Below the pieces are notes generated by a model. That model did no database searches. It was not told the origin of the DNA and was given only the letters and a program-made list of their open reading frames with translations. Source: Clostridiales bacterium (GTDB taxonomy: Bacteria > Bacillota > Clostridia > Christensenellales > CAG-138). Taken from it: a stretch of DNA of 48,567 nucleotides. Within the stretch, counting starts at the first letter, position 1, and every line of letters begins with the position of its first letter. The position numbers were made by a program, and so were the translations under genes. Positions 24,314 to 32,625 of the stretch are shown in pieces. The stretch is taken from positions 1 through 48,567 of the forward strand of contig WRCT01000001.1 of the NCBI GenBank assembly GCA_009783775.1, written 5' to 3'.

Positions 24314-24343
24314 AAACAAACCCTGCGCGGGGTTTGTTTTTTT
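24314..24343 (+). terminator. Terminator of the ABC transporter operon
   Basis: AAACAAACCC / GGGTTTGTTT with loop TGCGCG, followed by T's. Confidence 0.9.
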
Positions 24344-24367
24344 GCGCGTGTATGTTATATGTAGAAT

Positions 24368-26230
24368 ATGAAACGTTTGCAGGCGCTGTGTTTTGCTATA
24401 CTTTTTGTCTTGTCCGCGCTGGCCGTGCCGCAGCGCGCGGTCGGCGAGAGCAACCCCGTCGTGCGCGTGCTGCTGTCCGCCGGCACGCCCGCGAGCTTGA
24501 CCGTTACGCTGTCCGGCAACTATACCGTGGAGAAAACAAAGGTGACGGGCGGGACGCTCACGGCCACTTATACAGGCGGAAAAATCAAGGTCACACACTC
24601 GGAGGCCGGCGATATTGTCACGTCCGACATGATACAGATTGTGCGGGAGGCGGGCGCGCCGAATACCACGAACGCGCGGTTGCGGCACTTAAGCGGCTCG
24701 GAGCGCGCCTATTTGGGCGACCTTGTGCTACGGCCCTCGGGCGCCGGTGTGCAGGCGATCAACCATGTGCCCATGCGCGAGTATCTTTACGGCGTGGTGC
24801 GGGCCGAGGTGGGCGAAAGCGCCCATGCCGAACTGCTAAAGGCCCAGACTATTATCAGCCGTTGCTTTGCCCTGGGCGAAATGGCGGCCCGCACGCGGCA
24901 GACCTATGACGTGACGGACACCACCAGCACCCAGGTTTATATGGGTTATCCCCCGTCCATCCCGCGCATTACCGCCGCGGTCGACGCCCACTATCAGCAC
25001 ACTCTGCGTTACGGCACGCATATTGTCAAAACACATTACGGCCAGGCCAACGGCGGCGTGGTCCTAACGCCCAAAACGCGCTGGGGCGGCACAACGGCCT
25101 ATGAAAACGCCTACCAACTGCGTTACGATCCCTTTGACCTGCGGTCGAACGCGAACAATCTGACGCTCGCCATTGACGGCCGCGCGCCGGAGGCGATGAA
25201 CCGAACGCTGTATGAGTATCTGCTCTCCCTCGCCACCGCCGCCGTCTCGGGCACGGCGACAAGGATTGTGTCCGTCTCGGCCATACAGGGTCTGGACAGC
25301 GCGGGCAAGGAGATGGGGCTGCCCACCACCTCCCCGCTGCAGGACCAGGCCGCCATGAAGGTCACTTTGATCGCGGCGCGCAGCAGCGGCGGCAATGTGA
25401 CGGCTACGGTGACGGTCAACTACGCGGCGCTGATCGGGCGCGGGCTGTCCATGCCCGGCGACCGCAACCGCCATTTTGTCACACAGACGGGCGACCAGAA
25501 GTGGTGCCTTGCCTTTGGCCTGTCCAGCGGGCCGCGCGTGGGGCTGTCGCACCGGGGCGCGCAGCAGATGGCCGCGCTGGGGTACTCTTATGTAGACATC
25601 TTGAAATTTTACTACCCCGGCGCCACACTCTATGACGAAGCGGGCAAGACCGTCGCGCCGCAAAAGGATACCTCCTTAAGCGGCGTAATGACCGCGCTGG
25701 GCTTGGGCGGCGGGCCCACACCCACGCCCACGCCTTCTTCCACGCCCGAACCGATTATCACCGCCTATGGCCAAATCAACGCGTCCGGCGTGAATTTCCG
25801 CAGCGGGCCCTCCACCGACGACCCCAGCATGGGCCTTTTGAGCCGAAACACGCAGGTGGGAATCTATGGCACGGTGAAAAACAGCAAGGGCGAGACCTGG
25901 TATTATCTGATCCTGCCGGCCACCGGACAGAAGGGTTATGTGCGCAGCGATTTTATCACCGTCACGGCTGCGGTCACGCCCAGCCCAGATCCCACGCCCC
26001 GCCCGCTGCCGACGCCCAACCCCGATATCGTGCCCAAGCGGGTGGGCGATGTAAACGGCGACGGCGAGATCACCGCCGTGGACGCGTCCCTGATCCTGCG
26101 CTGGCTGGTACAGCTGGTTGCCCTCAACCCCGCCCAGCTCACGGCGGCGGACGTGAACGGCGACGGTTCGGTCACCGCCCGGGACGCGTCAAAAATCCTG
26201 CGCTATCTTGTCGAACTGGATACACTTTAG
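24368..26230 (+). CDS. SpoIID/LytB-type protein with SH3b and dockerin domains
   Basis: 620 residues. Signal peptide (1-26); SpoIID core in two parts: REYLYGVVRAEVGE (134-150) with candidate catalytic Glu147 and LLKAQTIISRCFAL (156-169), later VGLSHRGAQQMAALGYSYVDILKFYYPGA (391-419); TP-rich linker; one SH3b domain (465-530); a second linker; a type I dockerin (558-620) with two good Ca loops, DVNGDGEITAVD and DVNGDGSVTARD. SpoIID proteins are lytic transglycosylases that cut denuded glycan strands during engulfment; a secreted, dockerin-bearing version probably remodels the vegetative wall. No Shine-Dalgarno is visible before the ATG. Confidence 0.88.
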   Translation: MKRLQALCFAILFVLSALAVPQRAVGESNPVVRVLLSAGTPASLTVTLSGNYTVEKTKVTGGTLTATYTGGKIKVTHSEAGDIVTSDMIQIVREAGAPNTTNARLRHLSGSERAYLGDLVLRPSGAGVQAINHVPMREYLYGVVRAEVGESAHAELLKAQTIISRCFALGEMAARTRQTYDVTDTTSTQVYMGYPPSIPRITAAVDAHYQHTLRYGTHIVKTHYGQANGGVVLTPKTRWGGTTAYENAYQLRYDPFDLRSNANNLTLAIDGRAPEAMNRTLYEYLLSLATAAVSGTATRIVSVSAIQGLDSAGKEMGLPTTSPLQDQAAMKVTLIAARSSGGNVTATVTVNYAALIGRGLSMPGDRNRHFVTQTGDQKWCLAFGLSSGPRVGLSHRGAQQMAALGYSYVDILKFYYPGATLYDEAGKTVAPQKDTSLSGVMTALGLGGGPTPTPTPSSTPEPIITAYGQINASGVNFRSGPSTDDPSMGLLSRNTQVGIYGTVKNSKGETWYYLILPATGQKGYVRSDFITVTAAVTPSPDPTPRPLPTPNPDIVPKRVGDVNGDGEITAVDASLILRWLVQLVALNPAQLTAADVNGDGSVTARDASKILRYLVELDTL

Positions 26231-26410
26231 GGGATTGGTTTTTGCGCCCATTATTGTATTTTTGTCCCAGTCAATATATTCCAAATAACAGAATTTTGAT
26301 TTGATTTTGCAGTTTTCATGCATTTTGTTTACCCTTGTTTCACAACTATATCACGCTTTCCATAGTAAAATATACTATGTCAAGCTATCAAGTTAAAGGG
26401 GGTTTTCGGT
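26231..26410. other. Gene-free AT-rich gap with an inverted repeat
   Basis: No gene is seen. A 7-base inverted repeat CATAGTA / TACTATG (26361-26379) overlaps TAAAAT and TATACT hexamers and could be a promoter with an operator for the next gene. It is the only clear structure in this gap. Confidence 0.45.
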
Positions 26411-28108
26411 TTGGAACAAGAGGGAAAAACCACGACACAAGATAATAATGACACAGGCAAGCCCGCCCGCGCAAGGCGCAAGGCCTTCGTTTGGGCCGGT
26501 ATCGGCCTGTTTTTGGCAGCGGTCACGGCGCTCGGGCTTTGGGCAAATCCGGACAGCGGCAAGCAGCTTTTGATTGCCCTGGGCCTGGCCCAGCCCACGC
26601 CGCCGACAGAACTGACCTTTGTACAGGCGCGTGTCTTTGCCGAGACCCCGCCGCCCGAGGCGGTCCCAACGCCGACGCCTGCGCCCACGCCCGTGCCCAC
26701 GCCCACGCCGCCGCCGCACCCCGCGCGCGGCGATGTGATCGAGGTCGACACGGAATCCCCTGTGGTGCGCGACATTCATATTCAGCTGATGGCTTTGGAG
26801 TATTTGGGCTTTGACGAGGTGGAGGAAGTGTTCACCGAGGGGCTGGCCGACGCGATTTTGTTCTTCCAGCGGCGCAATGACCTGCCCGCCACGGGTCTGG
26901 TGGACGAGGCCACCTTTGCCGCGCTCAACGCCCCCGAGGCTTTGGCCTACGCAATCGCGCCGGGCATGACGGGCGAGGAGGTGTTTCTCGTCACCGAACG
27001 GTTGGTGGAGCTGGGGTACTTGAACGGTGAGCCAAGCGAAGTCTATGACGAGGAGACGGCCGAGGCGGTGAGCCGCTTTCGGCGCAAGAATAAACTCTCC
27101 GCGGGCGACGAGATCGACGCGGAGGCCTTTGAGATCCTGCTTGGCGAGGACACGGTCTCCAATTTCTTCGGCCAGGGCGACAAGAGTCCGGAGGTAGAGG
27201 AATATCAGAAAATACTTTATACGCTGGGTTATCTCGTCACCGAGCCGGACAGCGTTTACGGGCGGTTGACCGCCGCCGCCGTGCGCAGGTTTCAGGAGAA
27301 GAACGGTCTGATCACGGACGGCTGTTTGGGCCGCACGACGCTCGAGGCCTTAACGCAAGGCAAACCGCCCGCCTTCACCTTTGACAAGGGCATGGAGGGC
27401 GACGACATCAAGCACATTCAGGGACGGCTGGCCAAGTTCGGCTATCTCGGGGAGGCGCAGACCACGGGCTACTACGGGGACAAGACCGCGCTGGCCGTGC
27501 TCTCGTTCCAGAACCGGAACGGGCTTGCCAAGACGGGTGCGGTGGATCACAAGACCCTGCTCAAATTAAACAACGACAAGTCCAAACGGGCCGTCGCGGA
27601 TACGCCCAAAAATAACGGCGGCGGCAGCTCGTCCTCCGGCGGCGGTTCCTCCGGCGGCGCAAAGAATACCACCGGCAACAGTGGCGACAGTAAGGCCAAG
27701 CCGGGCGGCTCGCCCATCGACTACGGAGAGGGCATCGACGCCTTCATCGCCGTGGCGCAGTCCAAGTTAGGCAGCAAGTATGTGCGCGGCGCGAAGGGCC
27801 CGAACAGCTTTGACTGCAGCGGGTTCGTCTACTGGTGCTTAAACCAGGTCGGCGTGAACCAGGGATATCTGACCAGCATTGGCTGGCGCACGGTGGGTAA
27901 GTATGAGCGCGTCGTCAGCATGAGCGAGCTAAAGCGCGGCGACGTGCTGGTGTTCTCCGGCTCGTCCTCGGGCACGGGGCACGTGGGCATTTATATCGGC
28001 GGCGGCAGAATGATCGACGCCGGCAGCTCCCGGGGCCGCGTGGTCGAACGCAGCATTGAGACGAATTACTGGCGTTCGCACTTCCTTATGGCGTACCACA
28101 TTTGGTAA
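26411..28108 (+). CDS. Membrane-anchored NlpC/P60 endopeptidase with PG-binding repeats
   Basis: 565 residues. Short cytosolic N-terminus, a membrane helix (27-45), a TP-rich linker (80-105), four PG_binding_1-like repeats (about 115-172, 185-247, 255-317, 327-388; pattern VxxxQxxLxxLGYL...Y...T..AVxxFQ), a Ser/Gly linker, and the NlpC/P60 domain (440-565) with Cys469 in FDCSG and His524 in TGHVG. It cleaves peptide stems of peptidoglycan on the outer face. The start is TTG, with AAAGGGGG upstream. The stop (TAATAG) is at the edge of a heptamer element. Confidence 0.93.
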   Translation: MEQEGKTTTQDNNDTGKPARARRKAFVWAGIGLFLAAVTALGLWANPDSGKQLLIALGLAQPTPPTELTFVQARVFAETPPPEAVPTPTPAPTPVPTPTPPPHPARGDVIEVDTESPVVRDIHIQLMALEYLGFDEVEEVFTEGLADAILFFQRRNDLPATGLVDEATFAALNAPEALAYAIAPGMTGEEVFLVTERLVELGYLNGEPSEVYDEETAEAVSRFRRKNKLSAGDEIDAEAFEILLGEDTVSNFFGQGDKSPEVEEYQKILYTLGYLVTEPDSVYGRLTAAAVRRFQEKNGLITDGCLGRTTLEALTQGKPPAFTFDKGMEGDDIKHIQGRLAKFGYLGEAQTTGYYGDKTALAVLSFQNRNGLAKTGAVDHKTLLKLNNDKSKRAVADTPKNNGGGSSSSGGGSSGGAKNTTGNSGDSKAKPGGSPIDYGEGIDAFIAVAQSKLGSKYVRGAKGPNSFDCSGFVYWCLNQVGVNQGYLTSIGWRTVGKYERVVSMSELKRGDVLVFSGSSSGTGHVGIYIGGGRMIDAGSSRGRVVERSIETNYWRSHFLMAYHIW

Positions 28109-28110
28109 TA

Positions 28111-28219
28111 GAGTGGAGTGTTGAGAGTTGAGAGTTGAGCGAAGGAAATAACGGCTCCGCCGTTATAATTGTAGGGGCGGCCTGTGGTCGCCCATCCTTA
28201 ACTCCACTCTCAACACTTT
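28111..28219. repeat. Heptamer-bounded element with GTAGGGGCG palindrome
   Basis: Left run of TTGAGAG units (28111-28139), hairpin AACGGC/GCCGTT (about 28150-28164), a GTAGGGGCGGCC...CGCCC palindrome (about 28171-28191), and the inverted right end CTCCACTCTCAACACT (28197-28219). It fills the gap from the endopeptidase stop to the next promoter. Confidence 0.8.
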
Positions 28220-28220
28220 C

Positions 28221-28249
28221 TTGATATTTTCCCAAACATCGAGTATAAT
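28221..28249 (+). promoter_or_regulatory. Promoter of the L,D-transpeptidase gene
   Basis: TTGATA (28221-28226), 17-base spacer, TATAAT (28244-28249), directly after the heptamer element; CAGGAG precedes the ATG at 28276. Confidence 0.85.
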
Positions 28250-28275
28250 AAGAAAAACACTTAACAGGAGAACAT

Positions 28276-29340
28276 ATGAAGCGGCTGACGATTGGATTTT
28301 TGATTGCGATTTTGATATTGGGCCTTTGCCCCGCAGTAGCGAGCGCAAAAGATGAATTGAAGAACACGGACCCCGACCGGTTCTTTTTGGTGCTGGACCT
28401 GAACAACCAGGTGGTGACCGTATACCAGCGGGACGAAAACGGGGAGTATACCGATATCGTGCGGCGGTTCGTTTGCTCCTCGGGCAAACCCACCGCGCCG
28501 GACGCCCCCGCTGACGCAAAGACCTATGACACGCCCACCGGCATTTGGAAACTCGGCGGACGGCGGCGCATGGGCACCTTTGCCGCGTTTGGCGACTGGG
28601 CCCGCTATTGGGTGCAGATCGTGGGCGACAACATCTTTCATTCCGTGCTGTTTCGGGACGAAAAGGTAACCTCCATCAAATCCTACAACGAGCTGGGCGC
28701 GCGGCCCGCCTCCCACGGCTGCGTGCGGCTTGCCGTAGAGGACGCCAAGTGGCTGTATTATTATGCCTGCCCGGGCACGACCATCGAGGTCACCAACCGG
28801 ATCAAAAAGAACGCCAAGTATACGGAATCCATCCGCGCGGCCACGGTGGGGCGGGTGAAGTTTGCCGAGTATAAGGTGCTGCAGGCGAATTTTTATGACA
28901 CCGAGGAGCTGCCCAACGACAAGTGCTGGGTCAGCGTGGAGGGCGCGCGTATCTTCAAAAGCAACGATAAGGTGGGGACCCTGGTCGGCAGGCCCGCCGT
29001 CGGCACAGAGCTGGAAGTTCTGATGGAAAGCCCCGCCTTTTACATGGTGCGGTTTGAGAAAAAGATCGGCTACATTCTGCGCGGGTACATCACCCTGACC
29101 GAAGGCGTGGTGGACACGGTCGAGAACGCGACGCTGATGGGCAACACGACCATGTGGATGTACACGGAGCCGGACGATAAGTCGGAGCGCATCTGCAAGG
29201 TGCCCAAATTTTCCGGCGTGAAACTCATTGAAAAGGGTGAGAAGTTTTCTTTGATCCAGTATTATGATGAAATCGGCTATGTGACCAACAAAAGCCTGAT
29301 CACCGACTGGGGACTGGCGTTTGACACGGCAACCGAATGA
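28276..29340 (+). CDS. L,D-transpeptidase (YkuD) with SH3-like tail
   Basis: 354 residues. Signal peptide (1-24), YkuD catalytic domain (about 35-175) with ASHGCVRL giving His147, Cys149 and Arg151, and a C-terminal part (about 200-345) that looks like two SH3-like barrels. It makes 3-3 cross-links in peptidoglycan or anchors proteins to it. Its own promoter separates it from the endopeptidase gene. The last three codons and the stop form one arm of a perfect 12-base-pair hairpin. Confidence 0.93.
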   Translation: MKRLTIGFLIAILILGLCPAVASAKDELKNTDPDRFFLVLDLNNQVVTVYQRDENGEYTDIVRRFVCSSGKPTAPDAPADAKTYDTPTGIWKLGGRRRMGTFAAFGDWARYWVQIVGDNIFHSVLFRDEKVTSIKSYNELGARPASHGCVRLAVEDAKWLYYYACPGTTIEVTNRIKKNAKYTESIRAATVGRVKFAEYKVLQANFYDTEELPNDKCWVSVEGARIFKSNDKVGTLVGRPAVGTELEVLMESPAFYMVRFEKKIGYILRGYITLTEGVVDTVENATLMGNTTMWMYTEPDDKSERICKVPKFSGVKLIEKGEKFSLIQYYDEIGYVTNKSLITDWGLAFDTATE

Positions 29341-29496
29341 ACTGCGGTTCATTCGGTTGGAACGCGGGTGGGACCATCACTTCCTGAAATTCTGCGGAAT
29401 TTCCGGGCGGAAGTGATGTAAGGAGTGGGCTAGCGGCCGCGCAGGTCGCCCTTGCCCACGGATTATTGTGGGATCAAGGGGTTGCGACCCCTTGAT
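29331..29496. other. Cluster of stable hairpins, three with TGCG tetraloops
   Basis: Four stem-loops in a row: AACCGAATGAAC/GTTCATTCGGTT, loop TGCG (29331-29358); CATCACTTCC/GGAAGTGATG (29375-29418) enclosing GAAATTC-TGCG-GAATTTC; GTGGGC/GCCCAC (29425-29459) enclosing GCGGCC/GGTCGC; ATCAAGGGGT-TGCG-ACCCCTTGAT (29473-29496). C(UGCG)G belongs to the extra-stable UNCG tetraloop class. It is gene-free and upstream of the next promoter. It may be the operon's 3' end or a structured RNA. Confidence 0.65.
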
Positions 29497-29541
29497 AATC
29501 CCCTTTTGGATTTTCGTGCATTTGCCGTGGGCGTTTGAGGA

Positions 29542-29569
29542 TTGACAAATAATGATTATCCATTACAAT
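29542..29569 (+). promoter_or_regulatory. Promoter of the MFS gene, probably giving leaderless mRNA
   Basis: TTGACA (29542-29547), 16-base spacer, TACAAT (29564-29569). The ATG at 29577 is 7 bases past the -10, where transcription should begin. No Shine-Dalgarno is present. Confidence 0.75.
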
Positions 29570-29576
29570 AATTGAT

Positions 29577-30746
29577 ATGGATAATGCAAAAACAAACAAA
29601 ACCGACACAAGGATAAGGATCGCCATCTTATCCTTGTGTTTTATCGTGGTGGTTTATCTGGTTCCGGCCGTGGCGATGAACGGGATCTTGGCCGCCTTCC
29701 CCGGCGTTTCGGAAAACACCGTCATGCTCATGCTGTCCCTGCCGAATCTGACGGGGCTGGCGGGCATACTCATCGTGCCGGCCGTACAAAAATGGCTGAC
29801 CTATAAGGCGCAGAGCCTGCTGGCGATGGGGCTGCTGCTGGTCAGCGGGACCCTGTCCCTTGCGCTGGCGGACAGCCTGCCCCTGCTGATAACCATGGCC
29901 GGACTGCTGGGTTTTGCCTACGGGGTGCTGGCGACGACCTATCCGCTGCTGGTCGGGCTGCATTTTTCGGGCACGGCGCGCGCCTTTATGATGGGCGTGG
30001 CGGCGGGAGTGCTGCAGCTGGGGCGGCTGGTGATTGCGCTGCTGGCCGGATTTTTGGCGGATATCCGCTGGAATTATATTTACTTCACCTTTGTCTTTGT
30101 GGCGGCCGCCTTTGTAATCGTGCTGCTTCTGCTGCCGAACGCGCGGGCGCTGCCGCCGGTCAAAACCGAGAAGAAACGCGCGCCGCTGTGGAAAAACGGG
30201 GAACTGGTCCGGCTCTGCCTGCTGGGGCTGCTGTTCACCGTTCTTTACTATCTGACCGTCACGCATATCTCGCTCTATGTGGAGGGCGGCGGTTTGGGCA
30301 CGGCGGCCACCACGGGCATGGCAAACGGCGTGGGATTGGTCGCCGGCGTGGCGATGTCGTTTTTGTTTTCCAAGCTCTTTCGTTTTACGGGCAAGGCCAC
30401 GCTTGCCGTCGCGTTCGGGTTGCTGGGGCTGGGTTATCTCTGCTGCGGCTTTTTCGTGAACCTGCCCGCCCTGCTGGTGGGATTGATCTTTGCCAACCTG
30501 GGCATGGGCCTGGCCGCCCCATATTTTATGCTGCGCGGCGGCTTGGTCGCGCCGGGCGCGGAGGGGCCGGCGATGGCCGTGCTGCTGGTCTTTATCAACT
30601 TCGGCTACTTTTGCTCGCCCTATATCTCTACCCTGCTGTCCGGCGGCGCGCCCTTGGCTTTTCTGTATTTTGGGCTCGTGGCAGGAGTGGTTGGCGCAAT
30701 TCTGGCGGCAAGCCGAATTGCACAAGGAATAAGTAAGAAGGAATAA
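29577..30746 (+). CDS. Major facilitator superfamily transporter
   Basis: 389 residues with about twelve hydrophobic helices in two halves separated by a basic loop near 195-210 (KTEKKRAPLWKNG). The N-terminal half shows the MFS pattern (FPGVSENTVMLMLSLPNLTGLAGI in the first two helices). No substrate motif is evident; distant similarity to sugar or drug transporters is all I can say. The terminal residues GISKKE and the stop are encoded by the next heptamer element. Confidence 0.8.
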   Translation: MDNAKTNKTDTRIRIAILSLCFIVVVYLVPAVAMNGILAAFPGVSENTVMLMLSLPNLTGLAGILIVPAVQKWLTYKAQSLLAMGLLLVSGTLSLALADSLPLLITMAGLLGFAYGVLATTYPLLVGLHFSGTARAFMMGVAAGVLQLGRLVIALLAGFLADIRWNYIYFTFVFVAAAFVIVLLLLPNARALPPVKTEKKRAPLWKNGELVRLCLLGLLFTVLYYLTVTHISLYVEGGGLGTAATTGMANGVGLVAGVAMSFLFSKLFRFTGKATLAVAFGLLGLGYLCCGFFVNLPALLVGLIFANLGMGLAAPYFMLRGGLVAPGAEGPAMAVLLVFINFGYFCSPYISTLLSGGAPLAFLYFGLVAGVVGAILAASRIAQGISKKE

Positions 30747-30860
30747 GTAATGGTGGAGGTGTGCTGGCGCACAATGAATACGCCGCCAAATCATATAAAA
30801 GAAACTGCCGTTGGGCAGTTTTTTCATTCACTATTACTTATTCCCCATTCCTTATTACTT
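30725..30860. repeat. Heptamer-bounded intergenic element (AATAAGT/ATTCCTT family), copy 2
   Basis: Left units GGAATAA/GTAAGAA (30725-30751), core GTGTGCTGGCGCACAA (about 30759-30774), hairpin AACTGCC/GGCAGTT with T run (30803-30824), right units ATTACTT/ATTCCCC/ATTCCTT (30830-30860). The orientation is opposite to copy 1 at 4234-4386. It lies between convergent genes and contributes the end of the MFS gene. Confidence 0.87.
30802..30825 (+). terminator. Terminator inside the convergent-gap element
   Basis: AAACTGCC / GGCAGTTTTTT with loop GTTG. Confidence 0.85.
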
Positions 30861-32600
30861 TCATATGCTCTCGGGAACTTCCCGCTCAATCTCTGCGGTC
30901 AACTCTGCAATCAGTTCGCGCACGCGAGAAAGGGCGTCGGCGATGGCTACGTCCTCTTTGACGCGCTTGTCGCGGGTGACGAGCTCGAAAGCGCCGCGCG
31001 CTAAAGTTTTGGGGCTGACAACGAGCCGGATCGGCACGCCCAACAGGTCCGCGTCCGAGAACATAAAGCCGGGCGACACGGCGCGGTCGTCGAACAGAAC
31101 CTCTATGCCCTGCGCCTGCAAAGCGATATACAGCGCGTCGGCCTCGCGGCGGACATTCTCGTCGTCCACGCGCAGGGCGCAGATATGCACCTGCCAGGGC
31201 GCGATGGAAATGGGCCAGATCGGGCCGTAATCGTCGTGTTTCGCCTCGCAGACCGAGGCCATCAACCGTCCCACGCCGATCCCGTAGCAGCCCATGATGG
31301 GGTGGACACGGTTGCCCAGCGCGTCGTCGAAGGTCATGTCCATGGATTCGGTGTATTTTGTGCCCAGCTGGAAGATATTGCCCACCTCAATGCCGTGCGA
31401 AATGCGCAGGGCCGGCTCGCCGCAATTGGGGCAGGGGCCGCCGGAAAAGGCTTGTCCGACATTGACGTAGGGGACGGCGCCCCCGACGTCCCGCGAAGGG
31501 GTAAAGCCTGTGTAGTGATACCCTTCTTTGTTCGCTCCGCAAACCAAATTCGTGGCTCCCATAAGGGATTGGTCATAGATGACGTCGGCCTTGGCGTTCA
31601 GGTTGACCGGTCCGCAGCAGCCCGCCACCAGCCCGCAGCTCTCCAGCTCCTGCGCGGGATGGATTTCTGCTTTCAAGTAGTTGCGCAGCTTGGTCTCGCT
31701 GATGTCGATATCGCCCCGGCAGAAGACCACGACAAAGCTGTCGTCCGCGTTGCGCTGATAGACCACGGCCTTGCAGGACTTGGCGGGGTCCGTGCCCAAA
31801 AAGCCGCAGACCTCCTCGATGGTTTTGTTCTCGCCGGTATCGACCAAGGTGAGGGGGTCGAGGACTTCATCCGTTTCATTGCTTGTGATGCACTCCGCCG
31901 CCTCGATATTGGCGCGGTAGCCGCAGGCGTCGCAGAGTACAAGCGTGTCCTCGCCGATGTCGGCCAGCAGCATGAACTCGTGGCTGATCTTGCCGCCCAT
32001 CATGCCCGAGTCGGACTGCACCGAGATGACCTCCGGCACGCCCGCGCGGGCAAAGATACGCTCATAGGCGCGGTAGCAGCGTTCGTAGTAGGCCTCCAGA
32101 TCCTCCTGGCTCGTGTGGAAGGAGTAGCCGTCCTTCATGGTGAACTCGCGCACGCGGATCAGGCCGCCCCGGGCGCGCGGCTCGTCACGGAATTTGGTTT
32201 GGATCTGATAGATCATGAAGGGATATTTCTGATACGTGCCCGCGACGTGCATGGCCAGGTGCACCGCCGGTTCCTCGTGCGTCATGCCCAGGACCATGGG
32301 CGAGCCGGAGCGGTCCGAAAAGCGCACGAGCTCGCTGCCGACGCTGGTATAACGCCCCGACAGCTCCCACAGCGAGGCGGGGATCGCGACGGGGAAGAGC
32401 ACTTCCTGCCCGCCGAGCGCGTCCATTTCCTCGCGCAGGATCGCCTCGATCTTGTTTACGATACGTTTGGCGGGCGGGAACAGGGAATAAATGCCGTTGC
32501 CGACCTGTTTGATGTAGCCGCCGCGCGTCATCAGGTTTTGGCTCGCAATATCAAAGGCGCGCTCCTTAAACCGCTCGCCCAGCAATTGACTCATTTTCAT
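30861..32600 (-). CDS. proS: Prolyl-tRNA synthetase, bacterial type
   Basis: 579 residues, the usual length for the class with an inserted editing domain. Motif 2 FRDEPRARGGLIRVREF (about 137-153) and motif 3 GCYGIGVGRLM (about 440) are clear; the editing domain (about 240-380) includes VVYQRNADDSFVVVFCRGD; the anticodon-binding domain is C-terminal. AGGAG lies 9 bases before the ATG. A 27-base palindrome in codons for RDVGGAVPY, near residue 372, recurs in the DUF1015 gene. It follows a small membrane-protein gene by 25 bases, probably co-transcribed. Confidence 0.96.
   Translation of the reverse strand: MKMSQLLGERFKERAFDIASQNLMTRGGYIKQVGNGIYSLFPPAKRIVNKIEAILREEMDALGGQEVLFPVAIPASLWELSGRYTSVGSELVRFSDRSGSPMVLGMTHEEPAVHLAMHVAGTYQKYPFMIYQIQTKFRDEPRARGGLIRVREFTMKDGYSFHTSQEDLEAYYERCYRAYERIFARAGVPEVISVQSDSGMMGGKISHEFMLLADIGEDTLVLCDACGYRANIEAAECITSNETDEVLDPLTLVDTGENKTIEEVCGFLGTDPAKSCKAVVYQRNADDSFVVVFCRGDIDISETKLRNYLKAEIHPAQELESCGLVAGCCGPVNLNAKADVIYDQSLMGATNLVCGANKEGYHYTGFTPSRDVGGAVPYVNVGQAFSGGPCPNCGEPALRISHGIEVGNIFQLGTKYTESMDMTFDDALGNRVHPIMGCYGIGVGRLMASVCEAKHDDYGPIWPISIAPWQVHICALRVDDENVRREADALYIALQAQGIEVLFDDRAVSPGFMFSDADLLGVPIRLVVSPKTLARGAFELVTRDKRVKEDVAIADALSRVRELIAELTAEIEREVPESI
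31467..31493. repeat. 27-base palindrome inside proS
   Basis: GTAGGGGACGGCG...GACGTCCCG. It is 23/27 identical to the palindrome inside the DUF1015 gene (41604-41630), with one pair of changes compensatory, and both are read in the same frame (R-x-x-G-G-x-x-P-Y). Confidence 0.75.
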
Positions 32601-32625
32601 GGGGATACGCTCCTGTGAATTCTTT

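Noticed and set aside
29359..29380. Possible T-box fragment (GGGTGGGACC near an aminoacyl-tRNA synthetase region)
   Set aside because: The order of T-box elements is wrong, no specifier stem is seen, and the MFS promoter lies downstream, so it would not be in that mRNA; proS is on the other strand.
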